A DNA stretch of 5,563 nucleotides from CAYTQK01 sp964439745. GTDB taxonomy: Bacteria > Desulfobacterota > Desulfobacteria > Desulfobacterales > Desulfosudaceae. The notes under the pieces are model-generated. The model did not search any database and was not told the DNA's origin. It worked only from the letters and a program-made list of their open reading frames with translations. The DNA is taken from NCBI GenBank assembly GCA_964439745.1, contig CAYTQK010000219.1, forward strand, positions 1 through 5,563, written 5' to 3'. The position numbers and the translations under genes were made by a program. Of the stretch, positions 1-5,271 are shown in pieces; the first letter of the stretch is position 1; every line of letters starts with the position of its first letter.

Positions 1-32
1 ATTTTTATATTTAAAATATCTGATAACCGGAT

Positions 33-60
33 TTGGTTAAGGGAATTTAAGAAATATAAA
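33..60 (+). promoter_or_regulatory. Possible weak sigma70-type promoter
   Basis: TTGGTT at 33-38 and TATAAA at 55-60 are separated by 16 nt, inside a strongly AT-rich stretch (1-70) just before the GC-rich part of the nucleotidyltransferase remnant. A second TATAAA lies at 63-68. It could drive the remnant and the acyl-CoA dehydrogenase behind it. The -35 match is only partial and AT-rich DNA gives chance matches, so this is tentative. Confidence 0.25.
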
Positions 61-326
61 AATATAAAGAACGTCCCCTCTGGTCCCGCGCATTTTTCCG
101 GATACAGAGATCGGTACCTGCTTATAGGCGGTGCGGCCGTGTGGCCGATTATGGATGAAGCAGGTATTGATCCCCGGGCTACCAGAGATCTGGATATGGC
201 CCTTTGCCTGGAAGCCCATCAGCGAAGAGACTTCCAGCTTTTCTGCTATTATGCTGGATGACAGCTATTATGACTTTCTTCATCGCTACAAGCGGGAAAT
301 AGAAGGCATTTCCATTATTGGGGTTA

Positions 327-333
327 GGGGGAG
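327..333 (+). promoter_or_regulatory. Ribosome binding site of the tandem acyl-CoA dehydrogenase
   Basis: The purine run GGGGGAG at 327-333 lies 3 nt before the ATG at 337 and supports that start. It sits inside the last codons of the broken nucleotidyltransferase reading frame, whose TGA (338-340) overlaps the ATG as ATGA. The two could therefore be translationally coupled, although the upstream frame is a remnant. Confidence 0.65.
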
Positions 334-336
334 ACT

Positions 337-2949
337 ATGATTCAGGAATGGGGGCTTTACGCTCCGGGGCCGGACCTTGTCCATAACGCGCCCTTTCTGG
401 AAAAATTGAAAAAGGGTTTTCCGGGCTATGTCGCCCGGGCCGAGCAGGCCCAGGTCTACGCCCGTGACATTGCCCGGGACATTATTCTGCCGAAGAGCCT
501 TGAGCTTGACGAGCTTTGCGCCCTTGATCCGACCCACGTGGACTGGGAGTTGTGGCGGCAGCTGAATCGCAAGAAAGCCGGCATCTGTCTGATTCCCGAG
601 GCCATGGGTGGGCTGGGCTGGGGATTTCTGGACATGTTCGCGGCTATGGAGGAGTTGGTGGCGGCGGACGTTTCCACCACCGCTTTTTTCATGTTCAATC
701 TCTTCGGCCCGGTATGCGCTTTTGTGGAGTTTCGTCCCGACATCTGTCTGGCCATGATAAATGACCTGGTTTCCGCCCAGCGCCGGGACGAGCCGCTTTT
801 TTTCGCCTGGGCGCTGACCGAACCGGCCTGTGGTACGGACAACCTCAACGAACAGGCCTGTCGGACACAGCGTCCGACATTCCAGGTCAGGCGGGTGCAG
901 GGGGGCTATCGCCTTGACGGCAGCAAGCATTTTATATCCAACGGCAGCCTGGCCAAGGCCATGATAGTGGTGGCGCCCGTCGATCCGGAAAAGCCTCTTG
1001 AGACCATGGCCTGTTTTTACGTTACCGCCGATTCTCCGGGATTCTCGGTGGGTCGGGTGGAAAAAAAGATGGGTCACCGGGCCAAGCAGACTGCCCAGCT
1101 GCTCTTTGCGGACGTGTTCGTCCCCGATAAAAACGTCTGGGAAAAGCCGGGCCGGGGCTGGCGTCACACTATGGAGGTGCTGGCCGTGTCCACCGGCGCG
1201 GTGGGCATGCTCAGCCTGGGGTTGGCCCGCGGCGCCCTGGAGCGCTGTATCCGTTATTGTCGCAGGGAAACGCACCAGGGACGGCCTCTGATCGAGGAAA
1301 ACCGGGTACGCCTTGCCATTGCCGACATGTTTTCGAAAATCATGACTGTGCGGGCCAAGCTGTTGGACTTCGCCATCGGCGCCGATGCCCTGCTGGTGAC
1401 CCGTCTTCTGGATAAACCCTATGTCCGGACGGCTTTGGCCGTTTTACCTGAAAGGCTGTTGCTGGGCGAATCCCTGCGGACCCTGGCCGCCTCTCCCCGC
1501 CTGGCCGGGCTGGTCAGCCGTTTCAAACACGCCCAGGTACCGGACGAGGTGGTATCGTGGTTCAAGGCCCAGGGCGCCTGTGTCAAAGTGGCCGGCTCCG
1601 ACCTGGCCGTGGAAGTCTCCTCGCGGGTGCTTGACATCGTCGGACTGAAAGGAGCGGCCCACTGTCACGGCATGGAAAAAATATTCCGGGACGCCAAGGT
1701 GACTCAGATATACGAAGGCGCCAACCAGGTTAATCTCCTGGCCCTGTTTGAGCATGAGTTCGGGGGTAATGAGACGAACAGTCCGGCCGGGACCGCCAAT
1801 AATAAACCCTGCTGGCAGCTGGTTGATAATATTGTGGCCGGCGCGGTCGTGTCTGTTGGCCGACAAGATGATCTTTTTCTGCGCGAATGCCGCCGTTTCG
1901 CGGAAAAGGTGGCGGCTCCGGGATGCCTCGAGGCGGATAAGCACCGGGATCATGCCTGGGCCCTGGATGTTTTTCAACGCAGCGCCGAACTCGATCTGCC
2001 GGGTCTGCTTCTGCCGGAATCCGAAGGTGGAGTTGGTGAGGGCCTTTTCCTGGCCGGTTTGGTGGTGGAGACTTTCTCACGTACCTGTGCCTCCGTTGGC
2101 ATGGTGCTGGCCGGTCATTATGCCGCCTGCGCGGCGCTGGCAGCCGGCGGGATTATTCCTTCTCCGGAGACGGCGTCCCTGGCTGACGATTTGAACGGGA
2201 AGGACGGGCCGCATCCGCTGGTTTTGGTTTTCCCGGCGCCTGGAAGTGACGACTGGCCCGAACTGGAAATGGTCGGGGGGGAGCTGATTGTTTCCGGCCG
2301 GGCCGCGGCCGTGCCGGGAGCGGCTCTGGCGGGGCTGCTGGTGATTATTGTCCGTCATGGCCCAAAAGCGGCCCTGGCGGTGGTCAGGCCGGATGATGAC
2401 GGTGTCACCCTGGGGCCGGATCTCAAGCTGCCCGGGTTGTGCGCCTGCCCCCACGCCGACGTTGTTTTTGAACGCGCCTCCGTTTCCGGGTTCTTCTTTT
2501 TCGACGACCGGGCAGGTGCCGGGCCTGCCCTGGAAGAGGGTCGCCGGGCGTTTTACGCGCTCACGGCCGCGGTTGCCGGCGGCCTGGCAGAGGCGGCGGC
2601 GGAAAATGCCGATGAGTACGCCCGGGGGCGCTACCAGTTCGGCCGCGTCATTATCAATCATTCTGAAATCAAACGTATGCTGGGCATGATGCGTCAGCGC
2701 CTGTCGGTCGGTCGCTCGGCCTGGCGGGAGGCCGTTAAAAACGGCGCTGATTCCTGCCGTCGGTCGGTCAACGCCAAATGCTTCTGTGTCGACGGCGCCC
2801 TGGAAACCGCTGCCGATGCCGTCCAGATCATGGGCGGTTATGGCTACATGCACGAATACGGGATGGAGAAACGTCTGCGCGACGCCAAAACATTGCAACT
2901 GGAGGGCGGAAGCACATCTTGTTTGATGACGATGACGACGCCTTCCTGA
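337..2949 (+). CDS. Tandem (two-module) acyl-CoA dehydrogenase, FAD-dependent
   Basis: It should oxidise an acyl-CoA to the 2,3-enoyl-CoA with FAD, passing electrons to electron-transfer flavoprotein. The 870 residues form two acyl-CoA dehydrogenase modules, about 1-475 and 505-870, against roughly 380-400 for a single-module enzyme. Module 1 has the flavin/substrate beta-domain (TEPACGTD 161-168, GSKHFISNG 195-203, KKMGHRAKQT 243-252) and the catalytic-Glu motif IYEGANQV with E460. It also carries an extra segment at about 345-425. Module 2 lacks a TEP-GSD motif, but keeps RYQFG (765-769), QIMGGYGY (830-837) and RDAK followed by LEGGST (E856). In solved members of the family the last set contacts the FAD of the partner subunit, so the two modules probably form an internal pseudo-dimer with one FAD site. 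This resembles fused enzymes such as mycobacterial FadE34. The substrate is unknown. The family call is very secure; the single-site model is inference. Confidence 0.93.
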   Translation: MIQEWGLYAPGPDLVHNAPFLEKLKKGFPGYVARAEQAQVYARDIARDIILPKSLELDELCALDPTHVDWELWRQLNRKKAGICLIPEAMGGLGWGFLDMFAAMEELVAADVSTTAFFMFNLFGPVCAFVEFRPDICLAMINDLVSAQRRDEPLFFAWALTEPACGTDNLNEQACRTQRPTFQVRRVQGGYRLDGSKHFISNGSLAKAMIVVAPVDPEKPLETMACFYVTADSPGFSVGRVEKKMGHRAKQTAQLLFADVFVPDKNVWEKPGRGWRHTMEVLAVSTGAVGMLSLGLARGALERCIRYCRRETHQGRPLIEENRVRLAIADMFSKIMTVRAKLLDFAIGADALLVTRLLDKPYVRTALAVLPERLLLGESLRTLAASPRLAGLVSRFKHAQVPDEVVSWFKAQGACVKVAGSDLAVEVSSRVLDIVGLKGAAHCHGMEKIFRDAKVTQIYEGANQVNLLALFEHEFGGNETNSPAGTANNKPCWQLVDNIVAGAVVSVGRQDDLFLRECRRFAEKVAAPGCLEADKHRDHAWALDVFQRSAELDLPGLLLPESEGGVGEGLFLAGLVVETFSRTCASVGMVLAGHYAACAALAAGGIIPSPETASLADDLNGKDGPHPLVLVFPAPGSDDWPELEMVGGELIVSGRAAAVPGAALAGLLVIIVRHGPKAALAVVRPDDDGVTLGPDLKLPGLCACPHADVVFERASVSGFFFFDDRAGAGPALEEGRRAFYALTAAVAGGLAEAAAENADEYARGRYQFGRVIINHSEIKRMLGMMRQRLSVGRSAWREAVKNGADSCRRSVNAKCFCVDGALETAADAVQIMGGYGYMHEYGMEKRLRDAKTLQLEGGSTSCLMTMTTPS

Positions 2950-2956
2950 AGTGTTC

Positions 2957-2963
2957 GGGAGGA
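2957..2963 (+). promoter_or_regulatory. Ribosome binding site of the SnoaL-like ORF
   Basis: GGGAGGA at 2957-2963 lies 4 nt before the ATG at 2968. This strong site favours translation from 2968 rather than from the internal ATG at 2980, and suggests the small ORF was once a genuine gene of the same transcript as the dehydrogenase. Confidence 0.7.
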
Positions 2964-2967
2964 AGAT

Positions 2968-3150
2968 ATGGGCGACAATATGGAAAAAAGAATCAGCCGC
3001 CTGGAGGATATTGAAGCCATCCGGCGCCTCAAGGCCCTTTATTGCTACCTGGTCGACCAGGCCGTGGCGGGTGAGACCGACAGCGCCCTGGAACTGGTCG
3101 ATTGTTTCGTGGAAGAGGGCTGGGCCAAAGTGCCCATGTTCTCACTGTGA
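2968..3150 (+). pseudogene. Truncated SnoaL/NTF2-like protein, N-terminal fragment
   Basis: The 60-residue product begins with RISRLEDIEAIRRLKALYCY, the opening helix typical of SnoaL-like (NTF2-fold) proteins, which are usually about 130-160 residues. The helical part continues through LVDQAVAGETDSALELVDCF to VEEGWAKV (about residue 55). There the reading changes abruptly to PMFSL and a stop, before the curved beta-sheet that forms the ligand pocket. No other frame downstream continues the fold before the convergent neighbour ends at 3190. It sits 18 nt behind the dehydrogenase with a good ribosome site, so it was probably co-transcribed. Intact relatives include ketosteroid isomerase-like, dehydratase-like and cyclase-like enzymes. 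With the pocket missing, no activity is expected. A genuine short protein is possible but less likely. Confidence 0.55.
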
Positions 3151-3189
3151 CCCGCCCCGGTGGCACCAATTCGCCCCTACGGAACTTTT

Positions 3190-4305
3190 TTATTGAAACA
3201 GGTCCTTGAACCGACGGGTCTTCTCCGACGACCACTGCGGGCAATAGGCCGGTTTGCCCTGCATGACCAGCTGCATGCAGATATCCTTGCAGTCCGGGTC
3301 ACAGTGGATGATCTCCTTTTCCCGGCCTTCTTTTACCTTTTGCGGCCATTCGGGATCGGCCCAGAGGACCCGGGCCAGTCCGACCAGGTCGGCCCGGCCG
3401 GAAGCGATGATGTTTTCGGCCACTTCGCCGGCAGCGATCCGGCCGGCGGTGATGACCGGAATTGTGACCGCTTTTTTGACCGCTTCCGAGAGATCGGCCA
3501 TATAGCCCTGACCTTTTGAGCGTTCAACGACTTCCGGCAGCATGAATGATTCATAGGTGCCGCCCATGACCGACAGGTAAGCCAGGCCTGCTTCGGTCAG
3601 AATCCGGGCCGCCTGGACCGATTCTTCCAGCCGCAGTCCGTCGGGCAGCCATTCATCCGCTAAAAATCGGCAGCCCACCGGCATGTCCCCGGCCTCGGCC
3701 TTTACGGCTTCCAGCACTTCCAGGGGAAAGCGGAGACGGTTTTCCAGGGCGCCGCCATACGCATCGGTTCGGCGGTTGGTGCGCGGCGAGAGGAACTGGG
3801 TCAGCAGATAGCCGGTGCCGCCGTGCAATTCCACCATGTCAAAGCCGGCCTGCCGGGCTCTTTTCGCGGCGGCGGCAAATTTGTCCCGGATGGTCTTTAT
3901 TTCGTCGATCTCAAGGGCCCGGGGCAGTTTGTCAAAGGTTTCCACCCGTGAAGGGGCAACGGGCTGTGCCACCATGGCGAAGCGTCCGGCATGGTTCAGC
4001 TGCAAACAAGCCAGGGCGCCTCCTTTCTGGATGGTAGCGGCCAGTTCGCCCAGGCCCGGCCGGGTGTCGTCGCTGTCGGCCCGCAGGGCCCGGGGGGCGC
4101 CGCTACCCTCGGGATGGTCCACGGTGGCGTTTTCCACCACGATCATGGCCGCGCCGCTTTGCCCCATCAGGCGGTAGTGTTCCAAAAGAAGAGGGGAAAC
4201 AAGGCCGCCTTCTCCTGCATAACCCAGGTAGAGTGGCGCCATGGTTATCCGGTTGGCCAGGGTTATGCCGCCGACATTCAGGGGTGAAAAAAGATGAGTA
4301 AACAT
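3190..4305 (-). CDS. Old Yellow Enzyme family NADH:flavin oxidoreductase with a probable Fe-S cysteine cluster
   Basis: This is an FMN TIM-barrel reductase of the Old Yellow Enzyme / 2,4-dienoyl-CoA reductase family, expected to reduce an activated C=C bond in the cytoplasm. Visible motifs are FSPLNVGGITLANRITMAPL (6-25), LQLNHAGRF (101-109), the family hallmark ELHGGTGYLLTQFLSPRTN (159-177) continuing RRTDAYGGALENRLRF, VITAGRI (284-290) and LVGLARVLWADPEW (307-320). The C-terminus has C335, C339, C343 and C355 (C-x3-C-x3-C-x11-C), close to the [4Fe-4S] motif of dienoyl-CoA reductase (C-x2-C-x3-C-x11-C). The C-terminal FAD/NAD(P)H domain of the roughly 670-residue reductases is absent, so at 371 residues it needs another electron donor or a direct hydride donor. 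The residue paired with H161 in the usual H-x-x-[HN] carbonyl-binding motif is T164. The ATG at 4303-4305 has a strong ribosome site. Its substrate is not identifiable. Confidence 0.92.
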   Translation of the reverse strand: MFTHLFSPLNVGGITLANRITMAPLYLGYAGEGGLVSPLLLEHYRLMGQSGAAMIVVENATVDHPEGSGAPRALRADSDDTRPGLGELAATIQKGGALACLQLNHAGRFAMVAQPVAPSRVETFDKLPRALEIDEIKTIRDKFAAAAKRARQAGFDMVELHGGTGYLLTQFLSPRTNRRTDAYGGALENRLRFPLEVLEAVKAEAGDMPVGCRFLADEWLPDGLRLEESVQAARILTEAGLAYLSVMGGTYESFMLPEVVERSKGQGYMADLSEAVKKAVTIPVITAGRIAAGEVAENIIASGRADLVGLARVLWADPEWPQKVKEGREKEIIHCDPDCKDICMQLVMQGKPAYCPQWSSEKTRRFKDLFQ

Positions 4306-4311
4306 GGTCTG

Positions 4312-4317
4312 CCTCCC
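4312..4317 (-). promoter_or_regulatory. Ribosome binding site of the OYE-type reductase
   Basis: On the minus strand GGGAGG (plus strand CCTCCC, 4312-4317) lies 6 nt upstream of the ATG at 4303-4305, which settles the start. Confidence 0.8.
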
Positions 4318-4404
4318 GTAATCTGTTGCTGGTTATGATAAAAAAAAGACCGCGTTAAGGATAAGGATAAAGGAAAGAAGAAGAACTTGCTTTTATGGTC
4401 ATCA

Positions 4405-4433
4405 TTTATACCAAGGACGGCCTTGTGTGTCAA
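4405..4433 (-). promoter_or_regulatory. Near-consensus sigma70-type promoter of the OYE-type reductase
   Basis: On the minus strand, a perfect -35 TTGACA (4428-4433) is followed after 17 nt by TATAAA (4405-4410). The start of transcription would be near 4398, giving a leader of about 90 nt rich in pyrimidines. The spacer contains an inverted repeat, CAAGG-N4-CCTTG (4412-4425), well placed for a repressor to block the polymerase. Promoter elements are seen directly; operator function is inference. Confidence 0.72.
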
Positions 4434-4619
4434 TATTTTGAGGGCGCAACATGTTGATGGGTCTTTCAGGCGGGATTCGGCAGAACATTATCAAAGAGAT
4501 AAAAAGAACAAAAAAATTGTCAGGGCAGTAGAGAACAAAGCCAAACACGAGATTTTTGAGACAGCTGTACTGTGTCGCCCGGCCGGAAATTTTGAGATTA
4601 TTCCGCCCAGTAGCCATAG
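4434..4619. other. Intergenic stretch without recognisable gene
   Basis: I see no convincing coding signal between the OYE promoter and the palindrome region. The frames open here on either strand translate to composition that resembles no family I know. The stretch is AT-richer at 4490-4530 and carries no hairpin with a T-run. Confidence 0.5.
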
Positions 4620-4691
4620 CTGGGAACCTGTGACCAAAACCCGTCATCAGGTGGCCCCTGATCAGGGGCCACCTGGTACGTCAGTTCCCGG
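4620..4691. repeat. Perfect 28-bp palindrome inside a larger imperfect inverted repeat
   Basis: Positions 4648-4675 read CAGGTGGCCCCTGA followed at once by its exact reverse complement, with TGATCA at the centre and no loop. Pairing extends outward through A4646-T4677 and CGT/ACG (4642-4644 with 4678-4680), with one bulged C and one T-G pair. Farther out, CTGGGAAC (4620-4627) faces GTTCCCGG (4684-4691). No T-run follows on either strand, so it is not a classic intrinsic terminator. A mobile-element or REP-like palindrome, a structured RNA, or a protein site are all open. Confidence 0.8.
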
Positions 4692-4739
4692 ACAACATTC
4701 AGGTGTGTTTCTTTCGGCGGTCCGGGCATTCCCCGTGCA

Positions 4740-4768
4740 CCGATGAGCGCCCACCGGGCGCCCATCGG
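4740..4768. repeat. GC-rich hairpin with 13-bp arms
   Basis: CCGATGAGCGCCC (4740-4752) and GGGCGCCCATCGG (4756-4768) pair over 13 bp with one A/C mismatch and a 3-nt loop. On plus it is followed only by a short pyrimidine run (TCCTTTT, 4771-4777), so termination would be weak. It overlaps the first codons of the CPHC fragment. Confidence 0.6.
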
Positions 4769-4871
4769 CGTCCTTTTGCGATTGTGGCAACAGGACCTGC
4801 TGATGGCCATCTGCCCCCACTGCGCGGGCAGGCTTTACATATTCTCAGCCGGCTCGTCGCAATTGAGGTAA
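4743..4871 (+). pseudogene. Short CPHC-containing fragment, possible half zinc ribbon
   Basis: ATG at 4743 opens a 42-residue frame. It includes GVLLRLWQQDLLMAICPHCA and then GRLYIFSAGSS before a TAA. The C24-P-H-C27 pair in this setting looks like the first half of a zinc ribbon whose second cysteine pair is missing. The frame is open upstream of the ATG to beyond 4680 but shows no ribosome site. Its 3' end overlaps, antisense, the 3' end of the ATPase remnant (4835-5008), so at least one of the two must have been cut there. I do not recognise the family with confidence, and it may be chance. Confidence 0.3.
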
Positions 4872-5008
4872 AGGACTTTTTTTTCTGACTGATCTTCCAG
4901 AATCCGCAGCAGGGTTGTTTTGCCCGATTGACTGGGGCCAAAAATCAGGATGGCCTTTTTTTGAAACATTTTTTGTTGAACAACCTGTTGAAGCTGGCGA
5001 GGAATCAT
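4835..5008 (-). pseudogene. N-terminal remnant of an AAA_14-type (DUF4143-like) ATPase
   Basis: The 57 residues start MIPRQLQQVVQQKMFQKKAI and contain the Walker A motif GPSQSGKT (24-31), followed by VLYLNCDEPA (45-54). This is the usual opening of the ATPases that pair an AAA_14 domain with a C-terminal DUF4143 domain, normally about 370-450 residues. After CDEPA the sequence ends in ENM and TAA, so Walker B, the sensor residues and the C-terminal domain are absent. The likely break lies near 4845-4850. I place the start at the ATG 5006-5008, not at the in-frame GTG 5018-5020, because that GTG overlaps the GGAGG ribosome site. Promoter, ribosome site and start remain intact, so a short P-loop peptide might still be made, but it should not hydrolyse ATP productively. 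Confidence 0.7.
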
Positions 5009-5013
5009 GGAAA

Positions 5014-5018
5014 CCTCC
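5014..5018 (-). promoter_or_regulatory. Ribosome binding site of the ATPase remnant
   Basis: GGAGG on minus (plus strand CCTCC, 5014-5018) lies 5 nt upstream of the ATG at 5006-5008. It rules out the overlapping GTG as the start. Confidence 0.7.
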
Positions 5019-5052
5019 ACTTGCAGGGATATGTTCCTTTAAAGATATAACT

Positions 5053-5081
5053 TTTATAGATTACAACCATGCAAAAGTCAA
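5053..5081 (-). promoter_or_regulatory. Sigma70-type promoter of the ATPase remnant
   Basis: On the minus strand TTGACT (5076-5081) and TATAAA (5053-5058) are 17 nt apart. Transcription would begin near 5046, about 38 nt before the ATG. Upstream of the -35 lies a palindrome, GATAAC-ACA-GTTATC (5092-5106), which could bind a regulator; that role is inference. The surroundings are AT-rich, but spacing and both hexamers are good. Confidence 0.6.
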
Positions 5082-5139
5082 GTTTTAATTTGATAACACA
5101 GTTATCCATATTTGATAAATTTGAATGATTTTTACGAAT

Positions 5140-5194
5140 AACTTAATATTTTGACAAGCCTGTAAAAAGTCTTTTTTACAGGCAGTATTAAGTT
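5140..5194. repeat. Nested inverted repeat in AT-rich spacer
   Basis: An inner stem, GCCTGTAAAAA (5158-5168) with TTTTTACAGGC (5173-5183), has 11 perfect pairs and a 4-nt loop. An outer stem pairs AACTTAATA (5140-5148) with TATTAAGTT (5186-5194). Neither strand has a proper T-run after the stem, so terminator function is uncertain. It lies downstream of the stop of the metallo-beta-lactamase-fold remnant on minus. Confidence 0.65.
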
Positions 5195-5215
5195 TTAAGC
5201 GATTAAGTATTTAAG
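5188..5215. repeat. Four TTAAG motifs at 7-8 nt spacing
   Basis: TTAAG occurs at 5188, 5195, 5203 and 5211, spaced 7, 8 and 8 nt apart, directly beside and partly inside the outer arm of the nested inverted repeat. This could be a cluster of protein-binding half-sites or simple AT-rich drift. Confidence 0.4.
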
Positions 5216-5271
5216 TAAAATAAAAAACTTATATTTTTATTATTTGACGGGCATAACATTTTTTAAACTTT

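Larger units (their letters stand above)
1..340 (+). pseudogene. Broken nucleotidyltransferase-like gene (AbiEii/MNT type), frameshifted and truncated
   Basis: Frame 1 is open from the window edge to a TGA at 259-261. Between about 94 and 213 it encodes HFSGYRDRYLLIGGAAVW, then RATRDLDMALCLEA. This is the GG-x-A ... R-x-T-x-D-[LI]-D signature of minimal nucleotidyltransferases, such as those of MNT/HEPN or AbiE-type toxin-antitoxin pairs. From about 217 the likeness moves to frame 2 (PISEETSSFSAIML, then DDSYYDFLHRYKREIEGISIIG), which resembles a later part of the same family. Roughly 50 residues that relatives have between the two parts, from memory of the family, seem to be missing, so an out-of-frame internal deletion is the simplest reading. 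Frame 2 stops at 338-340, before the IPFKAKAWLDL-like continuation expected in relatives. No start codon precedes residue 51 of frame 1, so the N-terminus is either off-window or lost. I infer a non-functional remnant. Confidence 0.62.

Noticed and set aside
286..1275. Long minus-strand open frame opposite the dehydrogenase (329 codons)
   Set aside because: It lies wholly antisense to a gene with clear family motifs, and its translation is rich in His, Arg, Gly and Pro with no recognisable domain. GC-rich coding DNA commonly leaves such open antisense frames.
2077..2898. Second long minus-strand open frame opposite the dehydrogenase
   Set aside because: Same reasoning: antisense to module 2, with no ribosome site or family motif seen.
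4598..4810. 70-codon minus-strand frame across the palindrome
   Set aside because: Part of its translation simply mirrors the palindrome (VAPDQGPP appears on both strands), and there is no supporting start signal.
5018..5020. GTG as start of the ATPase remnant
   Set aside because: The GTG overlaps the GGAGG ribosome site; the ATG at 5006-5008 is correctly spaced from it.
5102..5110. TTATCCATA as a DnaA box marking an origin in the AT-rich spacer
   Set aside because: It is a single copy with one mismatch to TTATCCACA and has no array, no DnaA or replication gene nearby; chance in AT-rich DNA is likely.
5158..5183. Intrinsic terminator for the minus-strand MBL-fold fragment
   Set aside because: The stem is good, but the sequence after it on either strand lacks a continuous T-run, so I list it as an inverted repeat only.
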